A stretch of DNA of 64,000 nucleotides. Source: Yponomeuta sedellus. Its lineage: Eukaryota > Arthropoda > Insecta > Lepidoptera > Yponomeutidae. Position 1 is the stretch's first letter, and every line of letters begins with the position of its first letter. Below are positions 35,760 to 48,015 of the stretch, one piece after another. A program made the position numbers and the translations under genes. Under the pieces are notes generated by a model. That model was not told the origin of the DNA and did no database searches. It was given only the letters and a program-made list of their open reading frames with translations. Where the stretch lies: positions 13,702,796 through 13,766,795 of the forward strand of contig OW203722.1 of assembly GCA_934045075.1 (NCBI GenBank), read 5' to 3'.

Positions 35760-35895
35760 CTGATTATATTCTTTTTAATGCACTAACCCGTGCTAAGGAC
35801 AATTTTAAAAACTATTTAGAGGCTAAAAATTCCACCCATGCCGGGACTCGAACCCGCGACCTCTGGCTAACTGTGCCAGAGGTCGCGGTTATTTT
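35760..35895 (-). repeat. Truncated tRNA-type SINE with extended tail (unit A)
   Basis: ATGCCGGGACTCGAACCCGC (box B, reversed) next to TTTAGAGGCTAAAAATTCC. The flank TGCACTAACCCGTGCTAAGG is shared with the copy at about 25120, so the two share more than the standard SINE tail. Confidence 0.6.
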
Positions 35896-36357
35896 TATTT
35901 TTACAACTTAAAGTAGGATATTTCTTTGGTTTTATAATTTGGAAGTTAGGAGTCAAAATTTTTGTTTATTATTTATTGGTTTAGTTATCGATACCGAATA
36001 AATATTTTTCTTGTTTTGCGTCATTTCAATAAAATATAGTATACTCGCAACCATTACTCCGAAAACGAATTATTTAATAGATGTCCCTTATTGTGGTAAA
36101 CATAATATATTTGTAAATGTGTTACGTATTTATGAAAACGAGATATGTAGGTCAAGCCAGTGTAGCGCAAATGGTGCACTTGAGGTTTATCTTTACGCAT
36201 TTCGCTTCCAGGAATAACGAGTTGCTTTTGAGATTAAATGCAATGATTCTAGGAACTCTGTAGGAATTGATCATGGTCGAATTAATTTACATTCGCTGCT
36301 CATTACCATTCCTTGCTATCCGACTACGGTGGCGCCCAAAAGGAGGGTAAAATGGGG

Positions 36358-36571
36358 TATGTATGTATGTATGTATGTATGTATGTATGTATGTATGTAT
36401 GTATGTATGTATGTATGTATGTATGTATGTATGTATGTATGTATGTATGTATGTATGTATGTATGTATGTATGTATGTATGTATGTATGTATGTATGTAT
36501 GTATGTATGTATGTATGTATGTATGTATGTATGTATGTATGTATGTATGTATGTATGTATGTATGTATGTA
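36358..36571. repeat. (TATG)n microsatellite, about 53 units
   Basis: An uninterrupted 4-bp tandem of about 214 bp. Immediately to its left, 36320-36357 (CCGACTACGGTGGCGCCC and AAAAGGAGGGTA) resembles the right terminus of the CCCGACTGCAG element, which also carries a CATA/TATG tract. Confidence 0.95.
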
Positions 36572-38285
36572 GGCCACGCGGAGACGGGTGCCTGAGTTAT
36601 GCCCCGGCGATAGCGACGAGCTTTTAACTGCTTAATGGAGCGATTTACTCCGACCACCTTGCGCCTACTCGGCTGTTTACTGCACACCGCGCGCGTACAT
36701 TGCTGCTGACTTGTGTTATCTGCGCACAATTAATTTCTCACATCCCAGTTGTTTATGTCGGGATTAGCGTCCATTTATCTCGGTCTCGGGTTAAAGTGTA
36801 AAAAGCTATTTGTTGTATGATCGTCGCAGCGGTGTGCGCGGCGGGCGCTGCTCGGTGCCGCGGCGCAACGTGGAAAGTTTTTCAATAAAACGTAGCCCTC
36901 CAGAGACACAACATTTCAATGGAGCGTGGCGCGATGTTTACGGCCTCCGGGGCGGCGCTCCGCTCGCTCCTTCCCGCCAAGCTACATCCAATCTAAAGGT
37001 ATTGATCAACCTGGAAATGTATCGTAATGCTGCCATACACTATGCGTATTGAATTGCTATTGCATATTTGTTTTGGTTATAAAGAAATTACTTTGCTCGT
37101 GTTTCGATCGCCTTTTTGTGCCTAAAAGTATTATTTTGATGCATTAAAAGAAAGTAAAGTTAATTGTTTAGTTTGAATGCTGAAGTAAATTTATGTTAAG
37201 CAGGTTGTTTTTGGTATTATAATGATTGCAAATATATAATAATAAAAGTTTATCACTGATGCCGATTTAATATAAGAATACAACTTGGGGGTGGAGCAAG
37301 GCGCACGGGTGCGGCAAACGCTTTCTCAGCAGTTTTGTTGCGCGTTTTACATTCGCTATCGCAGGTCAAGTGCAGTCCTCAGAGATTGCCGTCAGCTATG
37401 CGCGAGAATAAAGTAAGCCATTTCGAGCATACAATGCCTGCTGCACTTTCTTTATTCTAAAAATAATACAAGAGGAGAGCTTTGTAACGTTTAAATTTTG
37501 TAGTTGGAAAATACCGAAAACATTTTGCAGCGCACAGGGGCGAGCACCACAAAAGTACTATCAACAAAATTTACTTGACTTGTTTAATAAGTACATGTCT
37601 ACCGTAAAGCTAACGCAACGCTATAATGAATCACTAAATAACTAACTGGGTTACACAACACAACACATGACTTGCACGGAAATAACAAGTTAATTGTTTC
37701 TCGGGGGTTGTCATTAGAAGAAGCGATTGGCTCGGTGAATTACCGCCGCGATCAGGTCTGGGCGCGATATTTGTGTAACGGCCCCGATCGATCGGTCACT
37801 CGGCCAATTACAGAGCCCATACTCGATCGAATATCGCTCCCGGTACACATGTCGCACAGAGCTGAGTGCTTAATGACGCAGCTGCTCATTCCAGCGAACC
37901 ACCTCTATTATTGATACAAAAGCGAAGTTACAGTTCCATCTACTGCGCCTATTCGAAGCCCGTTTTCGCCTAGCTGAAAGTTAAGTTGGGAAATGTTACT
38001 ATGAAAAGCAAAATATAAATGTGGCCTGTTTTATTTAATTTTATTACAGCCCATTACGGAGGCTGGTGTAATTTAATTACGGCGTGGGCGCGCGGGCGCT
38101 AAATTGCTATTTATTAGTGGACCGCAGCGCATTTCGCATGCGTGGCGTGACACATGTCCGCGCGCTTGTTAGATACCTGCCGCCTGATATTTGTCTCTAT
38201 TTCCTATTTGGCAAACAGCACGCTTGGTTTGAAAGCCAAGGCAAAATGAACGTGCCTTAACAATAGCTTGCGAATAGGCGGGCTT

Positions 38286-38654
38286 CGATATCAACCCTTG
38301 TATGTCCCCACTGTTGGGGCACGGGTCTCTTCCTGCATCGCAGGAAGGTTAGGCCATACTCCACCACGGGGGCCAAGTCCGGGTTGCTGGAGGGTTGTAA
38401 GACAGTGGCGGGTCTTACTGTCAGAAGTTATCAAGCCGCCCATGAGGCCTCTGACATGACTTAACGACTGGCATTACATGACAGCCGGCACCAATGGCTT
38501 AACGTGCCTTGCGAAGCACGGAAGCGCTCGGAAAAATGCGACTAGCGGTAGTCATAGGACGGTCACCCATCCTGCACCTTACCGCGCCTGTTGTTGCTTA
38601 ACTCAAGTGATTGATTCCAATCACTCGGTTCGACTAGGCCACGAGCGCTTCTTC
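38286..38654 (-). mobile_element. 5S rRNA-derived SINE (unit B)
   Basis: Duplicate of the SINE at 33409-33777, including its TAGGCGGGCTT flanks (38275-38285 and 38655-38665). It is copied by the segmental duplication, not by retroposition. Confidence 0.9.
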
Positions 38655-41234
38655 TAGGCGGGCTTATTTTTTTAAAAAGACACCCTCTAATTATTCGACA
38701 CTACTCAGCCCCTACATTACGCGCACCAAATCCTGAGTGATTCCAATCGTCTAACCAAGTGGTTATATTGTCTTTGCATCAAACTGTCAAATTGGTATGC
38801 AATTTGAAAGTTGCATATGGTGCATATAATTAGGTGCGTGATCTGTGAGAACCAGTACTTAGTAGCCAGCCAAGCGGTGTGTGCGCGGCGCGCTTCTAAA
38901 AACAGAAAGGGTGGCACTAATTGATCGCGAATTTTCCGAAACAAGATTTCTCACCTCACTTTTTAGGGTGCCGTACTTCAAACGGAAAAAAACGAATCCC
39001 TTTTAGGATCTTTATTATAGCAATGCAAGTAGTATTGGTTTCTAGTAGAAGTACAGAGAAAAATCTAAAAACTGTATTTTCTACGGTTAACACGAGCACT
39101 AGACATAATTAAAACTGTTTTTATACGGATTTCACTCGTTTTATTATATTTTTACAATTTTCCGACGTTTCGGCACTTTTACAGGTGCCGTGGTCTCGGA
39201 TGACTGAGGTGACACGCGTCTTTTTGAAAGCATTAACTGTTAGTTTACTACCCTCGGCAAAAATTACAAAAGTTAATTATGAAGTTACGTTCCAAAATAG
39301 GTAAACCAATTATTTTATATAAAGTCAACAATATTGACTATATATAAAGTCAACTATGTATTTGATAACAAATAACAAATCATAAAAAATCATCTTGGAA
39401 GATCGGGAAAACTGTGAGACTCGATTTCTGAACTACTTATGAAATGTAATATTATAAACTTATATTATATAACGCTCGTGGTTTACATAAAACATTATAC
39501 AAAACAATCCGTGATTAATGTGCAGAACAGTATTTTTTTTTCTAGCAACGAAATCATTCGCGCGTGGAAAATGGGAGATGTCATAGTTTATTATGAAAAT
39601 TCGATGAATATTCCGTAGGCGATTAATACCATTTGAGTTTGTCGGCTATGCAATGTTCATTGAATTGTCACAATTTCCTATCCTCCTAAGTAAGTCCATG
39701 AAAATAAGAATTGTTTTCTTACAAAATTTAGCACGTCTTAGAAGGTTATAGAACATTTTGTAGGATGTAGATGGAAATTTCGTACCTAATACATGACATA
39801 GCATTAAGTTGCTATGGTTTACCATAAATTGCAGTTGTATGTAATAGCCCCCATGGCGCGTCTCTAAAATTCTTATAAATATGAAAAACTTTATAAGAAT
39901 ATTTAATCAAGTTTACTACTACTACTCGTAGAGATACTTATATTTATTATCCTTTACTGCGGGGCACACGCCTTCTCTCAGAGAGATTAAATGGGTTTGA
40001 TTTCCACGCGTGCTCACCTCGCATTGGGAATTTCAAGCGCTGAGGTATTTGAATACCCCAAGCACTCACGTTTCCTCACGATGTTGTCCTTCATGTTGTA
40101 GAACCATGGACTCGCAAGCGAGAGCCCCAGGTTCGATCCCCAGTGCGGGCATGTACCAATGACTTTGTTTAATTTCAAAGTTACGTACATTTGCGAATTT
40201 GTAGTCGCAATACCAAACGCTAACGGTGAAGGAAAAAGATCGTGAGGAAACCCGCGGCTTGGTTGGCTCTGCACGTATTGACTAGTCTTTCCTGTGGGCT
40301 AGGCCGACTAAGCTGTCAGGATGGTATAGGTGCTGGGCAAGCCTACACCATCTATTAAACCATGTCCCAGGCACTACAGCGTCGGAGTGGTCGTGGACGC
40401 TGTATAAATCATCTCATTAAGTAGATGCAAAAGGCCAACATTATTGTCCTTCATGTTAAGCGAGTGGTATGGCTATTATAACTTCACAAATGTACATAAC
40501 TTAGAAAACAAAGTCATTGGTACATGCCCCCACTGGGAATCGAATCTGGGTCTCTTCCTTCAGAGTCCATTGCTCTACCTACTGGGCTACCTACCACGGC
40601 TCCCTTCCTGACAACTGTTTTTTACTTATTTTTATTCTGATTATATTCTTTTTAATGCACTAACCCGTGCTAAGGACAATTTTAAAAACTATTTAGAGGC
40701 TAAAAATTCCACCCATGCCGGGACTCGAACCCGCGACCTCTGGCTAACTGTGCCAGAGGTCGCGGTTATTTTTATTTTTACAACTTAAAGTAGGATATTT
40801 CTTTGGTTTTATAATTTGGAAGTTAGGAGTCAAAATTTTTGTTTATTATTTATTGGTTTAGTTATCGATACCGAATAAATATTTTTCTTGTTTTGCGTCA
40901 TTTCAATAAAATATAGTATACTCGCAACCATTACTCCGAAAACGAATTATTTAATAGATGTCCCTTATTGTGGTAAACATAATATATTTGTAAATGTGTT
41001 ACGTATTTATGAAAACGAGATATGTAGGTCAAGCCAGTGTAGCGCAAATGGTGCACTTGAGGTTTATCTTTACGCATTTCGCTTCCAGGAATAACGAGTT
41101 GCTTTTGAGATTAAATGCAATGATTCTAGGAACTCTGTAGGAATTGATCATGGTCGAATTAATTTACATTCGCTGCTCATTACCATTCCTTGCTATCCGA
41201 CTACGGTGGCGCCCAAAAGGAGGGTAAAATGGGG

Positions 41235-41419
41235 TATGTATGTATGTATGTATGTATGTATGTATGTATGTATGTATGTATGTATGTATGTATGTATGTA
41301 TGTATGTATGTATGTATGTATGTATGTATGTATGTATGTATGTATGTATGTATGTATGTATGTATGTATGTATGTATGTATGTATGTATGTATGTATGTA
41401 TGTATGTATGTATGTATGT
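41235..41419. repeat. (TATG)n microsatellite, about 46 units
   Basis: About 185 bp, roughly 28 bp shorter than the unit A tract. It is followed by unique sequence beginning TTAGATTTTGAC. Confidence 0.95.
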
Positions 41420-41679
41420 TAGATTTTGACAAATCAGATCTCGAACGATTCGTCGTTTTTACGTATTTGCGCCATAAATTAAAAATAATAAGACTAAAAA
41501 GACAAGAATAAAAAACTGAAATAAAAAGCGACCAACAACGGACTGCTTGAGCATTAAGTACTAAGCAAACAGGACCCAAATTCACCGATGTAATATCTTG
41601 TTTGTCTCGCCTGCTTAGTAGTTAATGGTCAGTAATCGGGTTGTTAGTTACATTTTAATTATTTTTTTATGATAAACTA

Positions 41680-41950
41680 GCTGGCCGCAAACGTTATTTT
41701 GTCATGTTATTCATCAAAATCAGTGAAGGCGTTTCGGAGAAGCTCCATGATAAACACAGTGATACGAGATTTGCATATTTTAGATAACATGATTAGTTTT
41801 ACATATTTATTTAGTTAATATATTAAATTATATATTAAACGGGACTAATCGCGATTATTTATTACGTAAAAAGTAATTACCTTATTTCCCGTAGTTTCGG
41901 CAGCGTTACAGTTGCCGTGGTCTCGGGTAGACTGAAGTGGCGAGTACAGT
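41680..41950. repeat. Interspersed repeat fragments
   Basis: ATAAACTAGCTGGCCGCAAACG (about 41672) belongs with AACTAGCTGACC phrases at about 50080 and 58366. TTAAACGGGACTAATCGCGA (about 41836) and GTTTCGGCAGCGTTACAG (about 41894) match parts of 52566-52600 and 34300. These are fragments of at least two families. Confidence 0.45.
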
Positions 41951-43108
41951 CAATAAGTATTGTGGGTAGTCACTTTTAGTTTTTTGTAGCTGGCCAACTC
42001 ACAAAACTCACTACCTATGCCCGCGGACAGGTCCGGTGATAAGGCGCTTGATTTGTATTTACTTAGCACTGGATTCCACGTACTTGAAAGCTTGAAACCA
42101 TTCTCTTTGTTGAAATTCTTGTGTTTCGCGAATCATTAAGTGATACTATTATAAAATATTTTATTTTTACCATCTACATTAGGTATTCCGAATGCTTGTG
42201 GTCAAGTAAAATTATGTTTCCTTTAAAACTACACCTTTCATCGGTAAATTAGTGAAATTCTACAATTTCCTTAATACATCAAGTACAAGTACATGCGTAT
42301 ATTCTTCGAGTTGAATCTCATTTTCAGCGGGCGGTAACAAGACTCACAATTGGCCTACACTGCTCCCTTTGATACCCGCCGACATTTGAGAGGACCAACA
42401 GGTGACATTCACTGTGTTTCTACAGTGTAGGCGCTGTTTTTCAGCAACGGGGGCAGTGTGCACCCTCTTTAACGACCCTCAGTCCTCGAGGGCTCTCTAG
42501 GCCACACTTCTGCTGCATCGCTCATGCACTTTTCAAGTACCCACTGTTTATGCTCCAGTTCTCACAACTCGGGAGCAACTAACGCCCCACTTAGTAAAAC
42601 GAGAGGTAAAAGTAGGATTTCAATTTTGTGTTGTTGGCTGCTACGCATTCATATCTACCGTATCCAATATCTACGCCTGCTACACCTAAAAGTGGTGTAC
42701 CCTGCCGATAACAGATGATGCCTTGGCTACGTACAGAATAATTCAGTGTAGTAAATAGTGACATCAATTATTGATGGCACGGCACTATTTTGCCAACCTT
42801 AAGGCTAGTAGTAGAACCTACGTCTCACCACTGATTAAATATTTTTCATTTTACTTTGTTACAATTAAAAAAAGTTACTGAAATCTCATTATATAGGTAG
42901 AATTAACTGTTTTATAAAACCAATATGATACGTTTTTGAAATGACGCTAAATCAGGAAACCTTTTTTTTCAGTACCAATTATTTAAATTACTTCCCAAAA
43001 GGAAAAGTTAAAAACGATGTTTTAAACTTTTTTTTTCTTACTTTAAACGTTTGTGTTTCGTACAATTTTGGTGTGGTGAATGAACTTTTCTAACAGTTTT
43101 TTTTATTA

Positions 43109-43152
43109 GAGCCAGTCCACACGGCGCGTTGCGTTGCGTTGCGTCGTCGCAG
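43109..43152 (+). repeat. Harbinger left terminal inverted repeat
   Basis: Inverted match to 50018-50062. A second, shorter copy of the motif (CACACGGCGCGTTGCGTCGTCGC) lies at about 43196. Confidence 0.92.
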
Positions 43153-43385
43153 CGCTGTCCTTGCGTTGTTTTACATACAAATAACCAAGGTGTTCACACG
43201 GCGCGTTGCGTCGTCGCAACGCACACATGACGGACAGCAGCCCCCGAGACGAAGCGAGAGGGGGTGTACTCGTGCGACGTCGGAGCGCCAGCGCTCAGTT
43301 GCTTGTGCGTTGACAGAGAGGATACACGGAAGCTCATTTCGTTTTACGTTTACGTTTTTGTATTTAGTTTTATTTGCAGGGTAAA

Positions 43386-43572
43386 ATGAATACCATTGAA
43401 GAACTTGACATAGATTACTTGATTACATTGATACAGGAAAGGGAAATTATATGGGTCAAGTCAAACGTAGATTTTAAAAATAAAAATTTAAAAATAAAAG
43501 CCTGGGAAGACATATCAAAAGTTTTATTTCCTGATTACGAGAATTTCACAGCTGAACGAAAAAACAAAGTTG
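43386..43572 (+). CDS. Harbinger MADF/BESS protein, exon 1
   Basis: First coding exon of the element's second, DNA-binding protein; in this superfamily a Myb/SANT- or MADF-like partner helps the transposase bind DNA and enter the nucleus. I start at the Met at 43386 (MNTIEELDIDYLITLIQERE); a Met at 43374 is an alternative. It encodes the first half of a MADF domain (LITLIQEREIIW, WEDISKVLF, AERKNKV). It ends at 43572 before GTGAGT, a canonical splice donor. Joining to the acceptor at 48644/48645 restores the MADF pattern in phase (a G from exon 1 plus GT from exon 2). Expression is not shown by sequence. Confidence 0.8.
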
Positions 43573-43614
43573 GTGAGTTCACAGTACAGATATTTATGTT
43601 TTTTTTTTATTTAA

Positions 43615-43831
43615 GAGGGCTTTCAAGATTTTCTTGCACCGCCAATTCCGCGATCAGTACAAAATTAATATCTCGACACTCTAACATTTTAAAACTAAGG
43701 GAATCTAGATTAGCGTGAGTACTATTTTATTACTTAGCTCAAAACTAACCTAGACTACGCTGAGTAGGTATAAAATATTATTTTTTTACTGATCGCGGAA
43801 TTGGCGGTGCAAGAAAATCTTAAAAACCCTC
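43615..43831. mobile_element. 217-bp MITE in the MADF intron
   Basis: The left arm (43615-43659, GAGGGCTTTCAAGATTTTC) and right arm (43787-43831) are inverted repeats over 45 bp with few mismatches, both containing ACCGCCAATTCCGCGATCAG or its complement. It lies between the MADF donor and the transposase 3' end. The target duplication is unclear. Confidence 0.75.
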
Positions 43832-43840
43832 ATAATACAA

Positions 43841-44456
43841 TTATACCTTATTTAGCTGCCAAGGCAGAGTTCCTCTAGTCATAAAAAAGGTCGCATATTG
43901 CTGTCTTATGACATTCGGTGCTGTCTGTTCTTCATGTGCGGGTTGTATTGGGAGAAATTCATCAACACTTATAGCAAATTTATCTCTTTGTCTAAAACCA
44001 TCTCGATCAGCGACCAAATTGTGTAATACACAACATGCTTTTATAATGTCAGTAGCGAAGTCATAGGACACGTCTATCGGTCTGTGAAAAATGCGCCATT
44101 TGTTAGCCATAATCCCAAAAGCGCATTCGACATATCTTCTGGCTCTGCTTAGACGGTAATTGAAAACCTTTTGTTGTAAGTCGAGATTTTGACCGCCATA
44201 TGGACGCATAATATGTTTGCTCAGTCCAAAAGCTTCGTCACCCACAAATACATACGGGGTTGGTATATTGCTACCAGAGAGTGGCTGGGGTTGAGGTAGT
44301 GGTAAGTTGTTGTTAATCATTAGCTCGTACAGTTTAGAATTTTGTAATATGGTTGAATCGCATTCTTTTCCGTATGCACCGATGTCGACAAATACGAATT
44401 TGTAATTTGAATCCACAATAGCTAGCAACACAATCGAAAAAAAGGCTTTATAATTT
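43841..44456 (-). pseudogene. Harbinger DDE transposase, C-terminal part
   Basis: Second half of the transposase. Upstream edge: FNYKAFFSIVLLAIVDS, then FVDIGAYGKECDSTIL carrying the second catalytic Asp, then PYVFVGDEAFGLSKHIMRP, YRLSRARRYVECAFGIMANK (third residue, Glu, in VECAFG) and ACCVLHNLVADRDGF near the end. The order matches DDE_Tnp_4 proteins. The stop is at 43841. All three catalytic residues of the gene are still readable; the damage is the 3.6-kb insertion, and closing it in silico leaves a one-base discrepancy in a T-run. Confidence 0.88.
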
Positions 44457-44471
44457 AAATAAAAAAAATAT

Positions 44472-44900
44472 TTAAAAAAATAAAAGAACCCGACTGCAGT
44501 GATAAATCAACTGAAAGGGGAATAATAAGATAATTTTATTTTCCAATGCTAATGTCGAATCAGAAGAGTTCATGCTGCTTTACTTGAGGGACCAAATAAT
44601 ATAACTTTATAAGCATTATTTGCTCAAACTGTTGCATTTATTATTTTATATAAAATATTGCAGTCGGGACCCATTACTGTTTGTTTAAAGTCCTCTAATG
44701 GGTCCCGACTGCATCATTTTATATAAAATAATAAATGCAACGGTTTGAGCAAATAATGCTTATAAAGTTATATTATTTGGTCCCTCAAGTAAAGCAGCAT
44801 GAACTCTTCTGATTCGACATTAGCATTGGAAAATAAAATTATCTTATTATTCCCCTTTCAGTTGATTTATCACTGCAGTCGGGTTCTTTTATTTTTTTAA
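44472..44900. repeat. Hairpin at left end of copy 2 (loop inverted)
   Basis: Arms 44472-44676 and 44696-44900 with loop 44677-44695 (CTGTTTGTTTAAAGTCCTC), the reverse complement of the loop in copy 1. Small arm differences (ATGCTGCTTT here against ATGCAGCTTT in copy 1) are also arranged as full reverse complements within each copy. Confidence 0.9.
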
Positions 44901-46244
44901 ATATTTTTTTTATTTTTGACCTTTTAGTGACTCAGTAAAACGATAAAATTTAAAGGTCCATCTGTTCTGTTTACATGCTTTAAATCGTTATATTATTTTA
45001 TTTCCTAAATGAATTTTAGTTTATTGGTTTATTTTCTTTTGTTCGACAATGGACATGTCTCGGTAAATCATAAATATTTTTACTGATATACTTGTTTGAT
45101 ATAGTCATAGGTACCACCTGCCTGCATAAAAAAATTATGTCGTACGATATTTTTTAGCTAGTATAATGAATATGGTCTAATGGTGTTAAACTATCTAGAA
45201 TATTTGCAAAGGAAACGACAGATTTTTTTCTTTATTATCCTTACATAAATTGTCTGTTTTTTATGTAGCCTAAAAACGCTCCACTGCACCTAGTTATTTC
45301 ATGTTAACGATTGTAGGTGGGGACTGGAATAGTCACGAATTATCTCTTCGACCTGAACGGCGCTCAGCTTTCGACATCTCCAGAGTAGAATTCTTCGTGC
45401 TTGCATTGCTGGGCCCAGTCTTCGGTCTCGCTAATTACTTAGAATAAGGACTTGTAAATGGGAACATAAATGGTCTGAGCCTTCAGCCGCGGCCTGTACA
45501 AAGGCGCGACAGGTTTCCTCCTAACAGCAACTTTAAGTAACTGTCGCGGCCTTCGGCCGCGCTAATAGTCTCCATTTGGCATCAGCGTAAATAGAGCTCA
45601 GCATTTGGAATCGCCGTGGAAGAATTCCTCTAGCCCGCTTCACAGCCTTCGGCCGTGCCGCGACCTGTATTGAGCTCGGCCTTCAACCTCGTCGCGGCAA
45701 GTTTCCTCGCACCCGCATGATGGGGCTCGGCCTCCGGCCTGGCGTAGTTATTTAGAGTTGTGGCATGGGCATGGAGACATACAAAATCTTGGTTTTCTGA
45801 ATGCCAAAATATTACCGGTATTAAAATGAAACTATAACAAATTCATCTTGAGGTGGCCCCCTAAAGCATTAAAAATTTTTACTGAATATTTAGGTGTAGA
45901 TAAGCAATCTTTGGTCTCACAAGTGAACAGGAAACCTAACACAAAATCATAATCTTATTTTCGGAGGAAACGAGATAAAATTCTTTAAGATGAATAGAGC
46001 TACAATTTTTTAAAATTTCATGGGTCCTACGATACGAGGTCACGGAGGATCCGTCTTCGGTTACCAGTGAGAGCGTTCAAATATTTTTTTATCATTTATT
46101 GTGTCTTCTTTGAACCCAGCTTGTCTGACTATGACCGCACAGGGGAAAAGGAGTTACATGCTACGCTTTATATATTTTGTTCAGTTAGTTTTGGTCTAAG
46201 TGTCAGTAGGAAAGTAATATCAGTGTTAAGAAATTAATTATTTT

Positions 46245-46752
46245 TTCTCAAACATGCTCGGAAATGTTTGTGTTATTACCATGAAATAAAGCCACAAAGT
46301 TTCTCTTTTATGGCTCCCGCCTCACTTTACTGGCCTAGGCCTAGGCCAGTAAAGTAAGTATGAAAATCCATTACCGTCCGCTGCTCTAACTTTTTAAATT
46401 TACTTACTAAAATTAAACTGACCAAGGAAAAATTACATACAGCCAACCACCTACTAAGTTATGTAAGCATACTTGCAAGATTAAAAAAAAAACAATCTAT
46501 GGTATTGGTTTTTGTGCGGTTCTCAAATATGTTAGTGTATTTAAAAAATAAAAAAGGCGGCAAACTAAACTATTATTTCTTAATTACCTAGTAATTATTT
46601 TAATATTAATATTTCCTCGCATTGTTTGAGAAAAGCATTATACAATCCTCGGCCGGAACAGGGATTGCAGGACTCGTTCTAGACGGCCTCGTCTACGACT
46701 CGTCTATCCCAAACTCGTCCAGCAATCCCTTACTTCTCGGCCTCTGCAGTAA
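46245..46752. mobile_element. Extra segment in copy 2, probably one or two MITEs
   Basis: About 510 bp absent from copy 1. It starts TTTTCTCAAACATGCTCGG, and at about 46625 TTGTTTGAGAAAAGC gives a partial inverted match. Inside is a perfect 32-bp palindrome (46324-46355) centred on GGCCTAGGCCTAGGCC. It ends in a C/T-rich stretch (CTCGTCTATCCCAAACTCGTC). Confidence 0.55.
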
Positions 46753-46939
46753 TGTATTATTACCCCCTATGAGGTTGATATTTCCTTAATTAATGAGAAT
46801 AACGAATGGCGTAGAAAGAAATAAACACTTTATAGGCACTATTTCTTTCAGCACTTATACCGTTTCTATAGACGGTTTGTTTACGTGTAGAGCAAAGCTG
46901 ATATTATGTAAATTTATACGTACTAGAATAAATATATGC

Positions 46940-46956
46940 CAGCGCCATCTAGTGGC
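46940..46956 (-). promoter_or_regulatory. CTCF-like motif in copy 2
   Basis: GCCACTAGATGGCGCTG on the - strand, the same as at 8590. Diverged sites of copy 2 are at 47265-47280 and 47594-47610. Confidence 0.5.
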
Positions 46957-47784
46957 TAAAAGTGGTACTGTAGGACAGGGTTTCAGCAGACAAGAAGAGA
47001 AACGTTGTTTCAGCACGACAGCACGTACTTAGGGATCTATTTATTGAAGCAATATGAAACTTACTAAGGATTACGGATTAGTAACTGTACTACTCGCACC
47101 ACAGCGCAAAGCGAGGTATATTACCTACGTCACTAGTAGTGCCAATTATTAGTGGACTGTCAGTATTGGTCGAAGTGATTGGTCGAGATCTCAAATACTT
47201 TCCAATTTTGTTTAATATTATGTAGGGCCTTCGGACAAAACCATACCGCAATTTAGAACACAAACAGCGCCATCTGTGGTTGGGTAGAGGAACTAATGCT
47301 ACAGTACTTTTATTACTTAGAAGTGAATATTATTTGTGTTGCGTTTGTTCTCTATTAATGCTGATTTTATGTAATCAACGACACCCGCAAAATACTCTTT
47401 TAAATACTTTGCACGTGTTAGGCGTAGTTAAACAAAATTATATTTTTTAATTAAATGAATGATCTAGAAGGATCAAACCACTTTTTAGGGATTATTTCTT
47501 TCCGCATTTGTACCGATTCTTTAAATGGTTTGTTTAGATGTAGACCAAAGCCGAAATTATGTAAACACATGTATTAGAATAAATAAAATATAGCAGCGCC
47601 ATCAAGTGGCTAAAAGTGGTACTTTAATTGCTTAGAAGTAAATGTTATTTTTTGTTCCGTTGGTTCTCTATTAATGCTGATTTTATGTAACCTACGTCAT
47701 CCGCAAAATTCTGTTTTAAATATTTCACACCTGTTGGGGGTAGTTCAATAAAATTAGTATTCGAATTCAATAAACTAAATATAA

Positions 47785-47801
47785 CAGCGCCATCTAGTGG
47801 C
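47785..47801 (-). promoter_or_regulatory. CTCF-like motif in copy 2 (second exact match)
   Basis: Identical to the site at 9758 in the equivalent position of copy 1. Confidence 0.5.
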
Positions 47802-47984
47802 TCCTAGCTGTACTTTAACGAAGCTTCTTAACGAATTTTATTTTTCGTCACGGTTCTGATCGCATAATTAAGATTTTATATAGCCTATGACACCCGCGCA
47901 AGGATGCCGAATCGAATGACACCTTGTTTAACAAAATCTGACCATTGGTTAAGGAGTTATGAGGGAACATAGAATCGGACATAC

Positions 47985-48015
<31 letters not shown>

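Larger units (their letters stand above)
31695..36571. repeat. Tandem duplication, unit A (4,877 bp)
   Basis: Starts GGCCACGCGGAGACGG and ends in a (TATG)n tract. Every landmark recurs exactly 4,877 bp downstream in unit B, with no base difference in the stretches I compared by eye, including SINEs and AT-rich DNA. It holds a GC-rich non-coding block (31.7-33.4 kb), a 5S-type SINE, tRNA-type SINE fragments and the microsatellite. No gene. Open frames of 60-86 codons inside are chance. Confidence 0.93.
36572..41419. repeat. Tandem duplication, unit B (about 4,848 bp)
   Basis: Direct repeat of 31695-36571 at a constant offset of 4,877 bp. It differs only in the length of its terminal (TATG)n tract. 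It contains the same SINEs at shifted positions (tRNA-type fragments at about 39962-40772). Confidence 0.93.

Noticed and set aside
36313..36627. Long open frames reading MYVCMYVC or TYIHTYIH repeats
   Set aside because: They are translations of the (TATG)n microsatellite in all frames, not genes. The same applies at 41190-41585.
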